Shown: positions 10,795 to 21,520 of the stretch, piece after piece
Layout: every line of letters starts with the position of its first letter
How positions within the stretch are numbered: position 1 is the stretch's first letter
NCBI GenBank assembly: GCA_023213395.1
Contig: CM041465.1
Span: 88,357,741 to 88,421,740 of the forward strand
Reading direction: 5' to 3'
Source: Cycas panzhihuaensis
Lineage: Eukaryota; Cycadophyta
Length of the DNA stretch: 64,000 nt
Made by a program: the position numbers and the translations under genes
The notes under the pieces: model-generated
Database searches by the model: none
What the model saw: the letters and a program-made list of their open reading frames with translations, nothing else
What the model was told of the DNA's origin: nothing

Positions 10795-12015
10795 TTATTG
10801 AGAAGTCGATTCTTCTGTATCTTCTTGAGAGGTTGACTCTTCCTCAGTTTGACTATCAATAGATTCTACGTTCTCTTCTATTATTATGCCCCTTTGAGAA
10901 TAAGCAGTATCTTTACTTGTTGAAATACATTCATCAAAGGTCACATCTCTGCTTACATACATTTTCTTTGTTTTTACATCTATACAGCAATAGGCTTTAG
11001 ATTTTGTATTATATCTAACCATAACACATTCAATGATTTTATCATCTAATTTTGTTCTTTTCTAAGTTGGAAGATGTACATAGGTTGCACATCCAAAAGT
11101 TCTTAGATAACTTACATCTGGTTTTGTGCCTGTCTAAGCTTCCTCTAGAATGATCTTGTCGATCGCTTTTGTGGGACATCTATTTATTAAATAGACAACA
11201 GTATTGACGACTTTAGCCCAATATACGTTTGATACATTTTTCTCCTTTATCATGCATCGTGCCATCTCTGTTAACCTCCTATTCAGTCTTTCAGCTACTC
11301 CATTTGACTGTGGTGTGTATGAAGTAGCAATTTACCTATGAATGCCATGAGTTTTGTAAAAATTTGAAAACTCATTTGAAGCATATTCTCCACTTCCGTC
11401 TACTCTAAGCATCTTTATTTTGTGCTCGCTTTCGAATTCTACTTGAGCCTTGAATTCTTTAAAGCAATCAAGAGCTTCAAATTTACTAAAAATATAGTAA
11501 ACCCAAGCTTTTTCGATAAAGTCATCTATAAAAGTGAGAAAATACCTAGCACCATTTACAAAGTTGGGTGTAACAGATCCACATATGTCACTGTGAATCA
11601 ATTCTAATTTCTCTTTCACTCTCCAATTGCTTTCCCGAAATGGCATTCTATGTTGTTTCCCTAGCATACAACTTTTACAAACAGAGGAATTTATTGTAAA
11701 CTTAGCAGACAACCCATCAACCATCTTAAAAATTTTTTGCAACTTTATTTAATCATCAACAATATGCCTGGAGCGAGAATGCCAAATTTCAATATCATTA
11801 TTTTGAACAACAAGAACTTTTACAAATGAGATAACAGGAGTAGAAACCAACTTATAAAGATTGTCAGCTTCTATCCCCTTAGCAATGACTTGACCCTCCT
11901 TTTTCATATCCAGAATATAGCATTTTCCATTTTCATGAAAAATCACTCGGAGTTTCTTCTTTCTTAATTGTGACACCGAAAGAAGATTCTTCTTTAAGCC
12001 TAGCACAAACAACAC
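10795..12015 (-). pseudogene. Integrase (GAG-pre-integrase, zinc and core domains) of copia K
   Basis: From the N-terminal side: LGLKKNLLSVSQLRKKKLRV and the HHCC zinc domain (WHSRSRH then VCKSCMLGKQHRMPF), then the core with IHSDICGSV, YFLTFIDDF and RVDGSGEYASNEF, then NGVAERLNR, then a C-terminal part ending in a Ser/Glu-rich tail (EESTSQEDTEESTSQ). The integrase would insert cDNA into the nucleus. In the second aspartate region the usual DNGGEF is DGSGEY. Stops occur at 11744-11750 and between the core and C-terminal parts. Confidence 0.9.
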
Positions 12016-12331
12016 ATTTCTATTTTTTTTAATTTCTTACCTGATCTGGATTGATATGGTTTCTCTGCCTTTAATTTCCAAAGAGTGACTATCACCCAAT
12101 TTCATAGTCTTGCTTGTCAGGTATGGTTGCAGGGATTCAAACCAGTCTTTTCTACCTGTCATATGATTTGAGACGCCACAGTCAACAAACCAATTCTCAC
12201 TATGCTGAACGGATGATACTAAGGCAGTAACGAAGGCAGTCTCTTCTTTATGTTCATTTTTTAATTGTTCTTTGTTGTAACTGCCTTCAACCCATTTACC
12301 CTTGGAAATGCCAGATCTTTTGTAGAAACAG
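12016..12331 (-). pseudogene. Aspartic protease region of copia K
   Basis: The minus strand reads NWFVDCGVSNHMTGRKDW, the copia protease start in which the catalytic D-S/T-G triplet is DCG here. It is followed by KLGDSHSLEIKG and ISIQI. The protease would process the Gag-Pol polyprotein. A stop follows before the GAG-pre-integrase segment. Confidence 0.75.
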
Positions 12332-13154
12332 TTACTTGAGAGGTGTCCATACTTGGTGGCTCTCTATTGTTCTACATTTTGCTACGATGTGACTAGCTCT
12401 TCCACAATGATAGCATACTCGAGTATCAGGCAATCTACCTCTTTCCTGTTCCTTTGAAGAATCTTCCTCTACTGGTTCTTGTTTTAATTGATCTACCCCT
12501 TGCACTTCATCCTCCTCGTTCACTGATTCTAAGCGTTGAGATAAAGGCTTCCTCAACATCTGCTTCCTCTTCATACTTGCGAGTTCTTTGTTCCTGTTAA
12601 GGTAAATGGCCACACAGGGTATCGAAAAGCATATTTTGGGCTTATCCCCCTATAGTAAGAGTATTTACCAAATTACCAAAGGATTTTGGCAATTTACTGA
12701 GTACCAGACAATCAACTTTAGCATCTGACATAGGTTTTCCAGCAAAGGCTAGACTATCTCCGATTTTCAACAATTTGGTGATGAAATCAATAACCTATTT
12801 GCCCTCCCATAAATGTAGCTGGTAAAGCTATTCTTTTAAGGAAATAATATGGGCTTCGTTTTTTTGGCTAAATATGGAAGCTAGGGCTTTCTATGCTTCG
12901 ACAGAGGTAGAGGCTTCGCTAATGCAAGTCAAAATTGAGTCACTAATGGAAAGGGTGACTATTGCTAAAGCTTACCTGTCCCTTTCTTCCCAGCTAATTT
13001 TTGTTGTATCCCTTGTGGTTGGTTTTGCTTCTTTTCCAGTGACTATTTCCCATGTATTTTTTGCAATTAGGAGTCCCTTCATTTTAATTTTCCATGCAGC
13101 ATAGTTTAAGTCTGTCAGCTTATCTAACTCACCCAATGAATAGATTGAAACCAT
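12332..13154 (-). pseudogene. Gag of copia K with CCHC zinc knuckle
   Basis: From about 13154: YSLGELDKLTDLNYAAWKIK, the typical copia Gag (UBN2-type) start, then ISWEERDR. Several stops follow. At 12332-12613 the tail ends in VCYHCGRASHIVAKC, a CX2CX4HX4C nucleic-acid-binding knuckle. The domain order and spacing to the protease are normal. Confidence 0.85.
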
Positions 13155-13844
13155 TTTGAAATTTTAGAAGACAAGAATAGTGTCTAGACCTTTTTGAATG
13201 GTTGTTACAAATCTAGTCCGTACAGTCATATGCATGTACGGTCAAAAGTACAAATGTATGAAATACAATGAAACTCCCTCAAATCGTAGATAACTAGGTC
13301 ATACACATGGATCTGAAATCAGTTTTACAAATGGAGTTCCAGACAAGTAGAAAAATGGCTTTAAAAGCAAAGGGGTGGTTAGGGTTTAAACTACGATTTT
13401 GCTTATAACTTACAAAATCTTGAACCAAATCTTGCAAACTCATATTCAATAGAAACCTTCTAACAAAAGGAATGTTCTGACTACACTTACATGACCTAAG
13501 ACTAAAAAATCTAAAAGAAATCTACTTTGCAAGCTTTAAATTTGCATGGTTGTTTTCCTCTATTTTCCCACTTAACAAAGCTGAATATACAAAAGTGTTT
13601 TTGGAATAGCAAACTCTACTCGATGAGAAGTCCTTGCCAATAAATTTTTGTCTCAATATGAGCACTTCAAAAATTTGTTCGTACAAACCTTTATGGATCT
13701 GTACAACGTCATATGATTTCGACTGGTACTTGATCTCATTCTTCCTTCTTTAGATTTTTGTCTTCTTGCTTCCTCACTTGATTTAATCTTCTTATGCCTT
13801 CTCAATCTGATCTTATTTTGCCCTAACTCAGTCTATGAGACCTA
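13155..13844 (-). other. 5' leader of copia K
   Basis: About 690 bp between the primer site and gag. I see no further gene. Confidence 0.6.
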
Positions 13845-13855
13845 CTCTGATACCA
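13845..13855 (-). other. Primer-binding site of copia K
   Basis: The sense strand TGGTATCAGAG directly abuts the 5' LTR and matches initiator tRNA-Met. Confidence 0.9.
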
Positions 13856-14086
13856 TGATAGAAAAATGAACTAAATAGAATTGAAGAGAATGAAACTGAA
13901 TTCTTCATTGATTTGATATGAGAGATGTACTCTCTTATATACAAGTATTTTACATAATCAATACATACATAAACGACAAGTGTCAATATGAGTGACAAGT
14001 TTCCATAGAATACAAAGAGGGGACCATGACATCTAAGCCTTAATTTACACAAAGTTTCCTTAGGATAAAACATTAATATTCTAACA
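13856..14086 (-). repeat. 5' LTR of copia K
   Basis: 231 bp, with plus-strand ends TGATAGAAAAATG and TTCTAACA. It is followed by target duplication GAAAC. Confidence 0.93.
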
Positions 14087-14091
14087 GAAAC

Positions 14092-15162
14092 TATCACATA
14101 TAACCACTTGAAATGATTGTCTCTAAACCAAGATTCCAATAGTTCAGACAAAATCAAATGTTGACACTTATCACAGAAATTATTGTGAAAAATGCATAGG
14201 TACGCCCTTTGAAAAATGAAACTAGAAAAAAAAATATTAAGCCTTAAGCCCCTTTTTTCTCCTCAGCCTTGGTCAAATACGCCTCTTCACAGGACTAGCT
14301 ATATGCCCTAAGCTCTTTTCCCTTCATTCGTGCTTTTTTTCCCTTCCTTCATATGGCCACTTGGTGTCTGCCTATGGGGATTATCACAGGTGATGAGTGC
14401 CCATTTATCACAATAGCTCGGTGTGCTACCAAGGAGCGTCCACACAAGCTTGGGGTTTCTCACAGGACCCCTCGGAATTCCCTGTCGCTCATCTCGAACA
14501 AATGATACGTTGTAGATCATCCTCGAATGAATAATACGTCATAGATCATCTCAAATGAATACTTCATCCTTTACTCTCTCCCGTGGATGAATTTCCTAAA
14601 TGAACAATTCTCCACTCTTCAGTTTCCTTTGGGAATGAATGATGATCACAATGAATCGATTTCTACTCTAGCGAGCTCTAGCATGCCAATCACCTCTGCC
14701 TCTCTGCGGTCTTTGACAATTAGCACTACCTTCAACAACACATTGTCATTCATCTCATTTCCCTAGTGACTTGACTATCCCTAATCGCAAAACCTCCACC
14801 ATTGGAACCAATGAATAGCCTACGCACGACCTTCACACATTGAACTGTCGGTAGCGAACCACAAACTATGAATTTTGCTTCTGATCAATACAACGACCAT
14901 GATAAAAAATAACCTAAGCAGCCAACAACTCAATAGGATGACTTAAAACACCTTGACGCTAAACGAACCATGGCATGGGTTGAGTAAAACCACGAACAAT
15001 AGGTGAAAGTCCCATCTTAATGTTAATTCTGTCCACTATAATGTATCGATCCCACACTGATATCTCTGTGCAATATAATGCAATTATCTCCTAATGATTT
15101 ATCTCAATGCTGACAATGGGTAGCGATTATCGATTAATCTTCTTCTCTTAGATTTTGCCTAA
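14092..15162 (-). other. 5' leader of element I
   Basis: This is the sequence between the I primer site and the Gag start at 4709 (interrupted by K). No domain is readable on the minus strand. A 70-codon minus frame at 14308-14520 is not recognised. Confidence 0.5.
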
Positions 15163-15173
15163 CTTTGATACCA
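15163..15173 (-). other. Primer-binding site of element I
   Basis: The sense strand TGGTATCAAAG lies two bases from the 5' LTR and is of the initiator-Met type. It fixes the minus orientation of I. Confidence 0.88.
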
Positions 15174-15175
15174 GT

Positions 15176-15739
15176 TGTAGTGGGCCCAATTCTCAAACCG
15201 CAAATAGAGATAGTATCTCCAGCAAATAATAATAATATTCAGAGATTCACCACAAATTTCATGCATTTAACAATACTAATTCTCCACAGAGGTAATATTT
15301 CCAACAAATAACATATATTTATAGCACATAATTCTTCATAAAATATCACTCACTAGGCATCGTTCAACTATCCATGTAATATTGATAAATAACAAAGAAA
15401 ATGAAATGATAATAAATTAATAGCGAGAACGATGTAATATCCGATGGTTGTAGCCCTAATTGAGTGAGAGCAATCCTCCAATTTGGCACGGATGTGCCCT
15501 AATGGTACGAGACCATTATCCCAAGTACAATAAATCCTCCCAAAATGTTTTACAAATGATCAAGGTTGTTCTATTTGTAGTCTTTATTTTCTCTCCAAAA
15601 ACCAACTCCTAATTCTCTCTCCAAAAGCCCGATTTCATAATAAAATATATTAATTGACTCTCTTTAATCCTCTTAAAAACTAACTTCATAATAATATAGA
15701 AAACCAACTTTCTTCTATATTTTCTTTGGGAACGCTACA
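15176..15739 (-). repeat. 5' LTR of element I
   Basis: 564-bp direct repeat of 3358-3922, with plus-strand ends TGTAGTGGG and AACGCTACA. Confidence 0.92.
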
Positions 15740-15904
15740 TATATCAATTCTGCGAACAACAAGGAGGGATGTCGAAAGAGATGGGTAGTCACTTGCTCAA
15801 TCTATTGTGTCATGTTTATGGCCAAAAACTCTGACCAATTTAATTGTACCCCATCACGGATTTGAGGTAGTACTGGCATCATACCTCTTGGAATATATAT
15901 ATAT

Positions 15905-16326
15905 ACATATATTTGCTTGGATAGAAATCGAGTAACTATCACTTTGGCCACCCATTAAAGTCTCGCATCTCAGATGTCAATAACTGAGATTCCTCCCAAG
16001 AATATATGTGTGTTTTCTTTGCATAACTCTCTGAGCCAAGTCTCGTGGTCCACCTTCGACCATTTCATGGAAGTTGGGGCATTCCCCTCCTTGGGAAGTC
16101 CAGTAATGGTATGAATAATATCAACATCCAACTAAATTCATTTGATATTCTTCTTCAATTCCATCAAGATGCTCTTCATCAAGTCTTTGTCCTAATACAA
16201 TGGAGCCACATGAATATACTCTCACCATCCTACCTGTTTGACCTTAGTTTTGAATGCAATTGGAAATCCATCAAATTCTACTTTCAAGTTAGGCAAATAA
16301 TTTTCTTGGCATCCTACAATCTTCAT
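15905..16326 (-). pseudogene. Unidentified extra reading frame of element J
   Basis: From an ATG at 16326 a single minus-strand frame runs for about 140 codons with only six stops and no frameshift. All six stops (three TGA or TAA-type from CGA/CAA and three TAG/TAA from CAG/CAA) can be explained by C-to-T change. It contains LPNLKVEFDGFPIAFKTK, HTITGLPKEGNAPTSMKWSK and TWLRELCKENTHIFLGG. I do not recognise the family. It lies 3' of integrase in the element's sense, where some plant gypsy lineages carry an additional ORF. It could also be part of another element that J inserted next to. Confidence 0.5.
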
Positions 16327-16339
16327 TTTGGTCACTAAT

Positions 16340-17199
16340 GGAAAAATAGGAAGTAGTACTTATGACTAACAAGAGGAATAAGTAGGGTTTTTGCACTTCA
16401 AACCTTAATATGTTTTGTGCATTTGTTGGAAGAACATATGGTTGTTTTGTCATAGAAATTGCTATTATTGCCACTGGAACGCGCTCTTCGATTGACACTT
16501 GTCGCTTTAGAACTTGATCTCGTTGAAATGAGGTTTAATTTTGGTGATTTGGCACTTATTGCTACTCATTTTCATTGTGTTCTGCATCGGATTGTTTATA
16601 GGAACGTATAGTTGTTTCTATTACTTTGCGTTCCTCTGTTATGTGTGTTCCTGATATAGTTCCTTTATGGAATGTATAGTGTATTTTGGAGGAATGTATA
16701 CTTAAAATCTATCTTTTTTGGTAATTTTTTTAGTGATGATTCATTCTATCTTGAATTTCTTATTTTTTCTTTATGTATTTATTTTTCATCATCATTTATC
16801 TTCTTTTCTTTTTCTTTTTTAATTATTATTTTTCCATTTTGTATATTGTCATATTGCTTCAGTGTATGATAGGAGTTATAGTGATTTTTTTCATTTTTAT
16901 GTACCAGACTGGAATCACATTCTGATACTGAGACAACCTTGATTGTCTCTAGTGTTAAGCAACACGTATGATACAACCAGTCGATTCCCTTGATGAACTT
17001 GGTGTACCCTAGTTGTGATAGTGTTTCAACCGACTACCATTGACCAACGTTGGCAACTGTGGTCCATCAATCTTTCTCAGCGTAACTGGGCCATTATCAA
17101 AAATTTTCTCGGTAATTAATGGCCCTAACCACCACATCTTCAATTTTTTGCGGTGCGTACAAAATTTGCTATCGTACTACAGAACATGCTCTCCTTCCC
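16340..17199 (-). other. Element J, spacer between integrase and the extra frame
   Basis: No gene is recognised. It includes a T-rich tract (16700-16850) and GGAAC/GTTCC-type words at 16550-16690 that recur at 2280-2600. Confidence 0.4.
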
Positions 17200-18165
17200 A
17201 GAACTAAGGTGTTTTCAGATGGTGATTGTACCATGCTTTGTGCCTCATTTTTTCAATGTTTTACAACCATTTTGCCCTGTGTCTTGTTTCTTCAAGATGC
17301 AATAACTGTCGTAGTCGCTCTTGAAGTCGTCTAGTCGACAAGCCATGGTAACTCTCAGGTTAGGTATCGCGAACTCAATTGGGAGAATAGCCCCCATTCC
17401 GTACACCAACTGGAATGGTGTCTATTTGGTTGTCCTTTTGAATGTGGTTATGAAAGCCCAAAGGACTAATGGTAGTTTTTCTACCCAATCAATTTTACCA
17501 ACATCATATATTTTCTTAAGGCAATTCCCAATGATTTTATTTGAGCTTTCGGCTTGTCCATTCGCTCAGGAATAGTAGGATGTCAATTTTTGATGGATGA
17601 TCGCAAATTTTGATGTTAATGTTTCCATCACTTGATTCAGAAAATGTGCACCTTGATCATTTACAATCTCCAATGGACCACCACAACATGTGATGAGTAC
17701 TTAGTATAAGAATCTGGTCGTGCTTTCTAAACCTACTTTCCTTAATGGTCTTGCTTCCACCCCCTTGGTCATGTAATCCATGACCATGAGAATGTATCAA
17801 GCCTAAGATCGTCAGGTTGCCAATTTGATAGGCCCAACGAAATCAAGGCCCCATTTCTCGAACAATGACAATGGTAGGATTGGGTTGAGAAGCCGAAAGT
17901 CTTGACAATTTGGCTCCTCTACCCACTGGTAGTAGTTAAACATTTTGATCCAATTCTTAATATCCTCAAACATTGTAGGCCACCAAAATCTCGTTGAAAG
18001 TATTTTTCACCATGTCGCCATCGTTCCCATATGACCTCATGCCACACCTTCATGTGTCTGACTCATGATTTGTTTGATTTTGTGCAGTTTAACACAACGA
18101 GGAAGTACTTCATCAGGGCCAAGACAATACAATCCCCCTTGGATCAACTGCCATGGCTCTACCTT
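17200..18165 (-). pseudogene. Integrase of gypsy element J
   Basis: Minus-strand order: zinc domain with the HHCC pattern (CVKLHKIKQIMSQTHEG, GHMG, then FWWPTMFEDIKNW and a short Cys region), then the core with WGLDFVGPIKL, YILMVMDYMTKGVEARPLR, EIVNDQGAHFLNQVMETLTS and NGQAESSNKIIGN, then DWVEKLPLVLWAF, TPFQLVYGMGAIPPIEFAIP. The D, D and E residues of the catalytic triad are visible in the LDFVGP, NDQGAHF and QAESSNK segments. Stops break it. The C-terminal tail (LDDFKSDYDSYCILKK) is degraded. Confidence 0.9.
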
Positions 18166-18175
18166 TCAGACAAAA

Positions 18176-18454
18176 TGATGAGTATTTATGTATAGTCTTC
18201 GTGTTATATTCATAATACTCTTTAAGTATCATTTTAAAAGATACTTAAGGAACTTAATTAGTAATTAGGTACACATGTGACACATGTTCTGCATGGAACA
18301 CACGTGTCCTACCTATAACCAACTCAAGCTTGTATAAATACGTAAGTCATTTCTTCAAGAAATCAATGAAGAGAGAAGTTCTTCTTTCCTTCTCCTATTC
18401 TAGTATTCTTGCGCATGCTAAGGCCTAAAGATGCTCGAATCTAAATTCATACCA
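18176..18454 (+). repeat. LTR of element M (single copy)
   Basis: It starts at TGATGAGTATTT, just where the J integrase reading ends, and ends TTCATACCA two bases before a perfect primer-binding site. A TATA-like GTATAAATACG lies at 18332. No second copy is found in the window, so the left edge is inferred. The length of about 280 bp suits copia-type LTRs. Confidence 0.7.
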
Positions 18455-18456
18455 AT

Positions 18457-18469
18457 TGGTATCAGAGCC
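18457..18469 (+). other. Primer-binding site of element M
   Basis: TGGTATCAGAGCC is a full match to the initiator tRNA-Met complement. It sets the plus orientation. Confidence 0.88.
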
Positions 18470-19700
18470 TAATTGGTCTCTAGGGATCTTAGCATTAATA
18501 TTTCTCTCTCTTCATTCACTCCTCCTTTAACTTTTGTTTAACTTCTTCTTCTTGACCTATTCTTTTCATCAGCCATAAAGGTTAAGGAAAGTTATCGCAA
18601 CTCCTTTACTTCTTTATTTATTTCCACGGAGACTCAAACCCTAGTTGACCGACATCCTGTCCAACATATTTGGAGATAGCCACATTGTGGATGGTGTGAA
18701 GGCAGTTTGAAGACACACCTGCTATGAATGGCACTCGAGTTGGTCACAGCAAGAGGAAGTCACAAAAGTCAACTTCAACTTTTGATTGGTCGAAGTGCAG
18801 GGTCAACTCCTTCAATTCAATATGGAATTTCAAGTATGCCTATTGCTAAAAAAACCTATTCAAGTAAGGATAACATCTCTGCTAACTCTGAGGCATATTA
18901 CTCAAAGATCAAGGATCTGTATGCATTCAAGGAGATACAATAGCCCCAAGGTATCATCCTTCAGTGATAGTGAAGAAGCACCTAGCAATCCAAAAGCAGA
19001 TGCCATGTTCATCCCAAGGGAGAATCCAAGGGCACTTATTATTCGACAGCTCGATCAATCTCCTTTGATCCCTAATGCATAGAAACAAGCATCAAACATG
19101 AAGGAAATGGCAATACCTCTTCATGATAATGCAGCAGTGCAAATCGATATATGACCAAAGAGAGTACAGTAGCTCCAACCACCGATTTGCATCTTCACTA
19201 GCGATGGCAATTGCGGCCTACAATATCGTTATATCACGGGAATGGTTTCCTTCGTTGCTAACTGTTGTTGCATGGCTACTTGTTGCTCTACCATCTGGCA
19301 GTGCCTGTGTTGGTCCTCTTGCGTGTCTTTCGCACCAAGGACAAGACCACGAGACAGAAGAACAAGATCGCCATAACTAACAACAAAGCACAAGGATATC
19401 ACCGTCAGTTCTTATGAAACAAGAAATGATTGATGCAAACACTAATCAACAGCATAAAGGTCAAATACTACAACCAATCACAGACACGCCATTGGCAATT
19501 AAAGGTGCTTCTCATGAAGCTCCTTCTCATGAGTTACTTCTTAATCAGAGACAACACTTGTTACATGGTCAATCACAAACTAAAATTGGTCTACATTTGG
19601 ATCATGTCGGGCAGGTTGTGTAAGCATCAATAGCAACCTCTGGTATATCTTCAAACAACCTACTCAAGGACATGCATCCTTCAATATCATTCTAAGGCAC
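18470..19700 (+). other. Interior start of element M, not classified
   Basis: There are several overlapping plus-strand open stretches (18728-18943, 18786-19082, 19123-19380, 19414-19623), but none shows a Gag, zinc knuckle or pol motif. A Gln/His-rich segment (SHELLLNQRQHLLHGQSQTK) lies at 19512-19580. It may be decayed gag. The rest of M would lie beyond N, but I cannot recognise it there. Confidence 0.35.
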
Positions 19701-19702
19701 AT

Positions 19703-19708
<6 letters not shown>

Positions 19709-19742
<34 letters not shown>

Positions 19743-19768
19743 TTTTTGTATGCACACACACACACACA
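19709..19768. repeat. Inverted TG/CA microsatellite pair
   Basis: (TG)14 at 19709-19737 and (CA)8 at 19753-19768 are separated by 15 bases, so a single strand can fold into a hairpin. It lies between M interior and the N LTR. Confidence 0.95.
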
Positions 19769-19828
19769 AAAGTGTTTTTATTTTTATTTACAAAGTTGTT
19801 TAATGTATCATTGCATATTTGTTTAAGG

Positions 19829-20335
19829 TGCATTCCCTTACTAAGTTTGGCCAACTTAATACCCACCCTATGCCCAACATCAAATTGCAATATTAAGTAT
19901 CTATTATGGACAACTTCAAAGTTCAGTACAAAGCATTTATTCTGGGTTACTTTGGTCACTATTTTGGTCAACGTTTGGATGTAGGTTATGGCCACCTACA
20001 TATAGGGCTTTTTTGGCCTCAATAGGATCATCAGTTTTGGATTCTAAACCATCATATTGTCAGCCCTAAGAAGTGGATTTTGGGAGGACAACTTGCCTCG
20101 AAACGAGTACCTTTTACTCTAATTATTTACTGTAAGTTTTAGCATCATTTGTACAATTATTATTGTGTTATTTCACTTGATATTGAGTTGGATTGATGTT
20201 ATAAAGCAATGGGTGTCATAATTTCTTCTCAGTATTTTTTTTTATTGCTTGATTTCCTATGCAAACATCTTGTGTGTGTGAAAACTATCTATGGTTGAGG
20301 TGTAAATTCACTAAGAGTTCCCACAAGTGGTATCA
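19829..20335 (+). repeat. 5' LTR of chromovirus N
   Basis: 507 bp, starting TGCATTCCCTTACTAAG and ending AGTTCCCACA. Blocks such as CAAATTGCAATATTAAGTAT and GTACCTTTTACTCT are shared with 29719-30102. Confidence 0.88.
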
Positions 20336-20337
20336 AA

Positions 20338-20350
20338 GCCTTATGATAAA
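20338..20350 (+). other. Primer-binding site of chromovirus N
   Basis: TGGTATCAAAGCC lies two bases after the LTR and is of the initiator-Met type. Confidence 0.9.
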
Positions 20351-20489
20351 GGTCTTGATCTGATAGCTATATGCCGCAAAACAACCGCCCAATAGCAAAT
20401 TTCAAGAGTATCTTAGTGCAAAAGGGACCCAAAAATTTTTTCCCATAACAAGTTTAGGATCTGGGAAGACACTTGCAACCAGCAAAATG

Positions 20490-21520
20490 GTGAATCAACA
20501 GTTGGCATTAGTAGATGGCATGGCTCAAAGAATAGATACTTTAAACGATGAAATGGTTAATATACGAAATTATATATAAACTCAACTCAACAAAATGAGG
20601 GTAGAGATAAGGAACGATGTAGCAACTCAACTCAACAAAATGAGGATAGAAATAGGACTTCAAAGCAACAGAGAGAAATTTGACTTCATATATAAATCCA
20701 TACAAGGATAATGCCAAAAATTAGGTGGCCACATCGACGACTCCAAACCCTCCAAAACGGAAAGGAGAAGACAAGCAAGGTAGACCCAACCATAGCCTCA
20801 AGGATTCCAAATTCCTTTTGGAAAAAATCAACCCAAAGAAATCGAAGGGCATTTAGAGCTAGATAATCCAAATGGATATGTGCTTTCAAATGAATCTAGG
20901 AACAGAGGGGGACAAAGTCATTGCAACATCCCTTCAGTTATGTAGGAAGGCACTTAATGATTCCACTAGTGGAATAATGAATATCAAGGGACGGCGCATT
21001 ACAATTGGGACTTCCTAAAGACATCTCTAATAGAGCAATACGAGAACACCTGGAACACGGACCATTTTGCCCAATCTATGTGATTACAATAGATTGGTTC
21101 AATGAAGGCCTACGCAAACCAATTTTAAAGCCTACAAAGCTTGGTCACCACTTAAGTCAAACCCAAACTACTATTGGAATCATACATTGTAGGGCATAAA
21201 TGGACTATTAAGTTTTGCTTGAAAACATTAAGAGTTTAGACCCTAAGAGAAACAATTTGCAAGGTAAGGAATATTGAAGCTAAATTCCAAGAAGCCAAGC
21301 AGAGTTAGGTTCATCCTAATAAACCTCTTATATATCAGGGTCAAAGTAGTCAACCTAACTGGTGCCACTCAGGCACGAAAGTCAAGCCTGGAATTTCGAA
21401 GGAGAAGGAAAATGGACTAACTAGAAATAAACTATCCGAGGTTGAACATCTAAGAAGAGGGATGTGCTTTGATTGTAATGGGAAATGGAGCCGTGATCAC
21501 AGGTGTCTAGCCAAAAAGGT
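20490..21520 (+). pseudogene. Gag of chromovirus N, core largely lost
   Basis: ATG at 20490 begins VNQQLALVDGMAQRIDTLND, a coiled-coil-like start. A 45-bp in-frame tandem duplication (TQLNKMRVEIRNDVA / TQLNKMRIEI) lies at 20579-20668. The capsid domain in between is not readable as usual, so it appears deleted or scrambled. The zinc knuckle RGMCFDCNGKWSRDHRC at about 21450-21510 is intact (CX2CX4HX4C-type of chromovirus Gag). Stops are frequent. Confidence 0.75.

Larger units (their letters stand above)
4795..14086 (-). mobile_element. Element K: Ty1/copia retrotransposon, split by element L
   Basis: It has 231-bp LTRs (4795-5025 and 13856-14086), an initiator-Met primer site at 13845-13855, a polypurine tract at 5026-5036, and flanks GAAAT / GAAAC that form a 5-bp target duplication with one transition. 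Minus-strand order is gag, protease, integrase, RT, RNase H, the copia order. Removing L (5716-9797 plus TCATT) leaves 5.2 kb, a normal copia length. I count about 22 differences between the LTRs (about 90.5% identity). Frameshifts and stops occur throughout, so it is dead. It sits inside element I. Confidence 0.93.
3358..15739 (-). mobile_element. Element I: gag-only gypsy-type LTR retrotransposon, split by copia K
   Basis: It has 565- and 564-bp LTRs (3358-3922 and 15176-15739), an initiator-Met primer site next to the right LTR, and a polypurine tract next to the left LTR, so it reads on the minus strand. Flanks TATGT and TATAT are a 5-bp target duplication with one change. After removing K (4795-14086 plus 5 bp) the element is only about 3.1 kb, with an internal region of about 1.95 kb that holds a short Gag remnant and no pol. 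LTR identity is about 87% by eye, so it is older than its passenger K. It fits the TR-GAG type of non-autonomous gypsy element. Confidence 0.85.
15740..18175 (-). mobile_element. Element J: old gypsy element, integrase half
   Basis: The minus strand reads integrase (17200-18165), then about 0.9 kb of sequence, then a decayed extra reading frame (15905-16326), before the I insertion at 15740. The integrase style (LNPILPLSLFEKWGLDFVGP, NGQAESSNK) is that of the non-chromodomain plant gypsy lineages (Tat/Athila-like) rather than the chromoviruses in this window. RT, protease and gag are absent because M begins at 18176. No J LTR is recognised. Confidence 0.75.
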
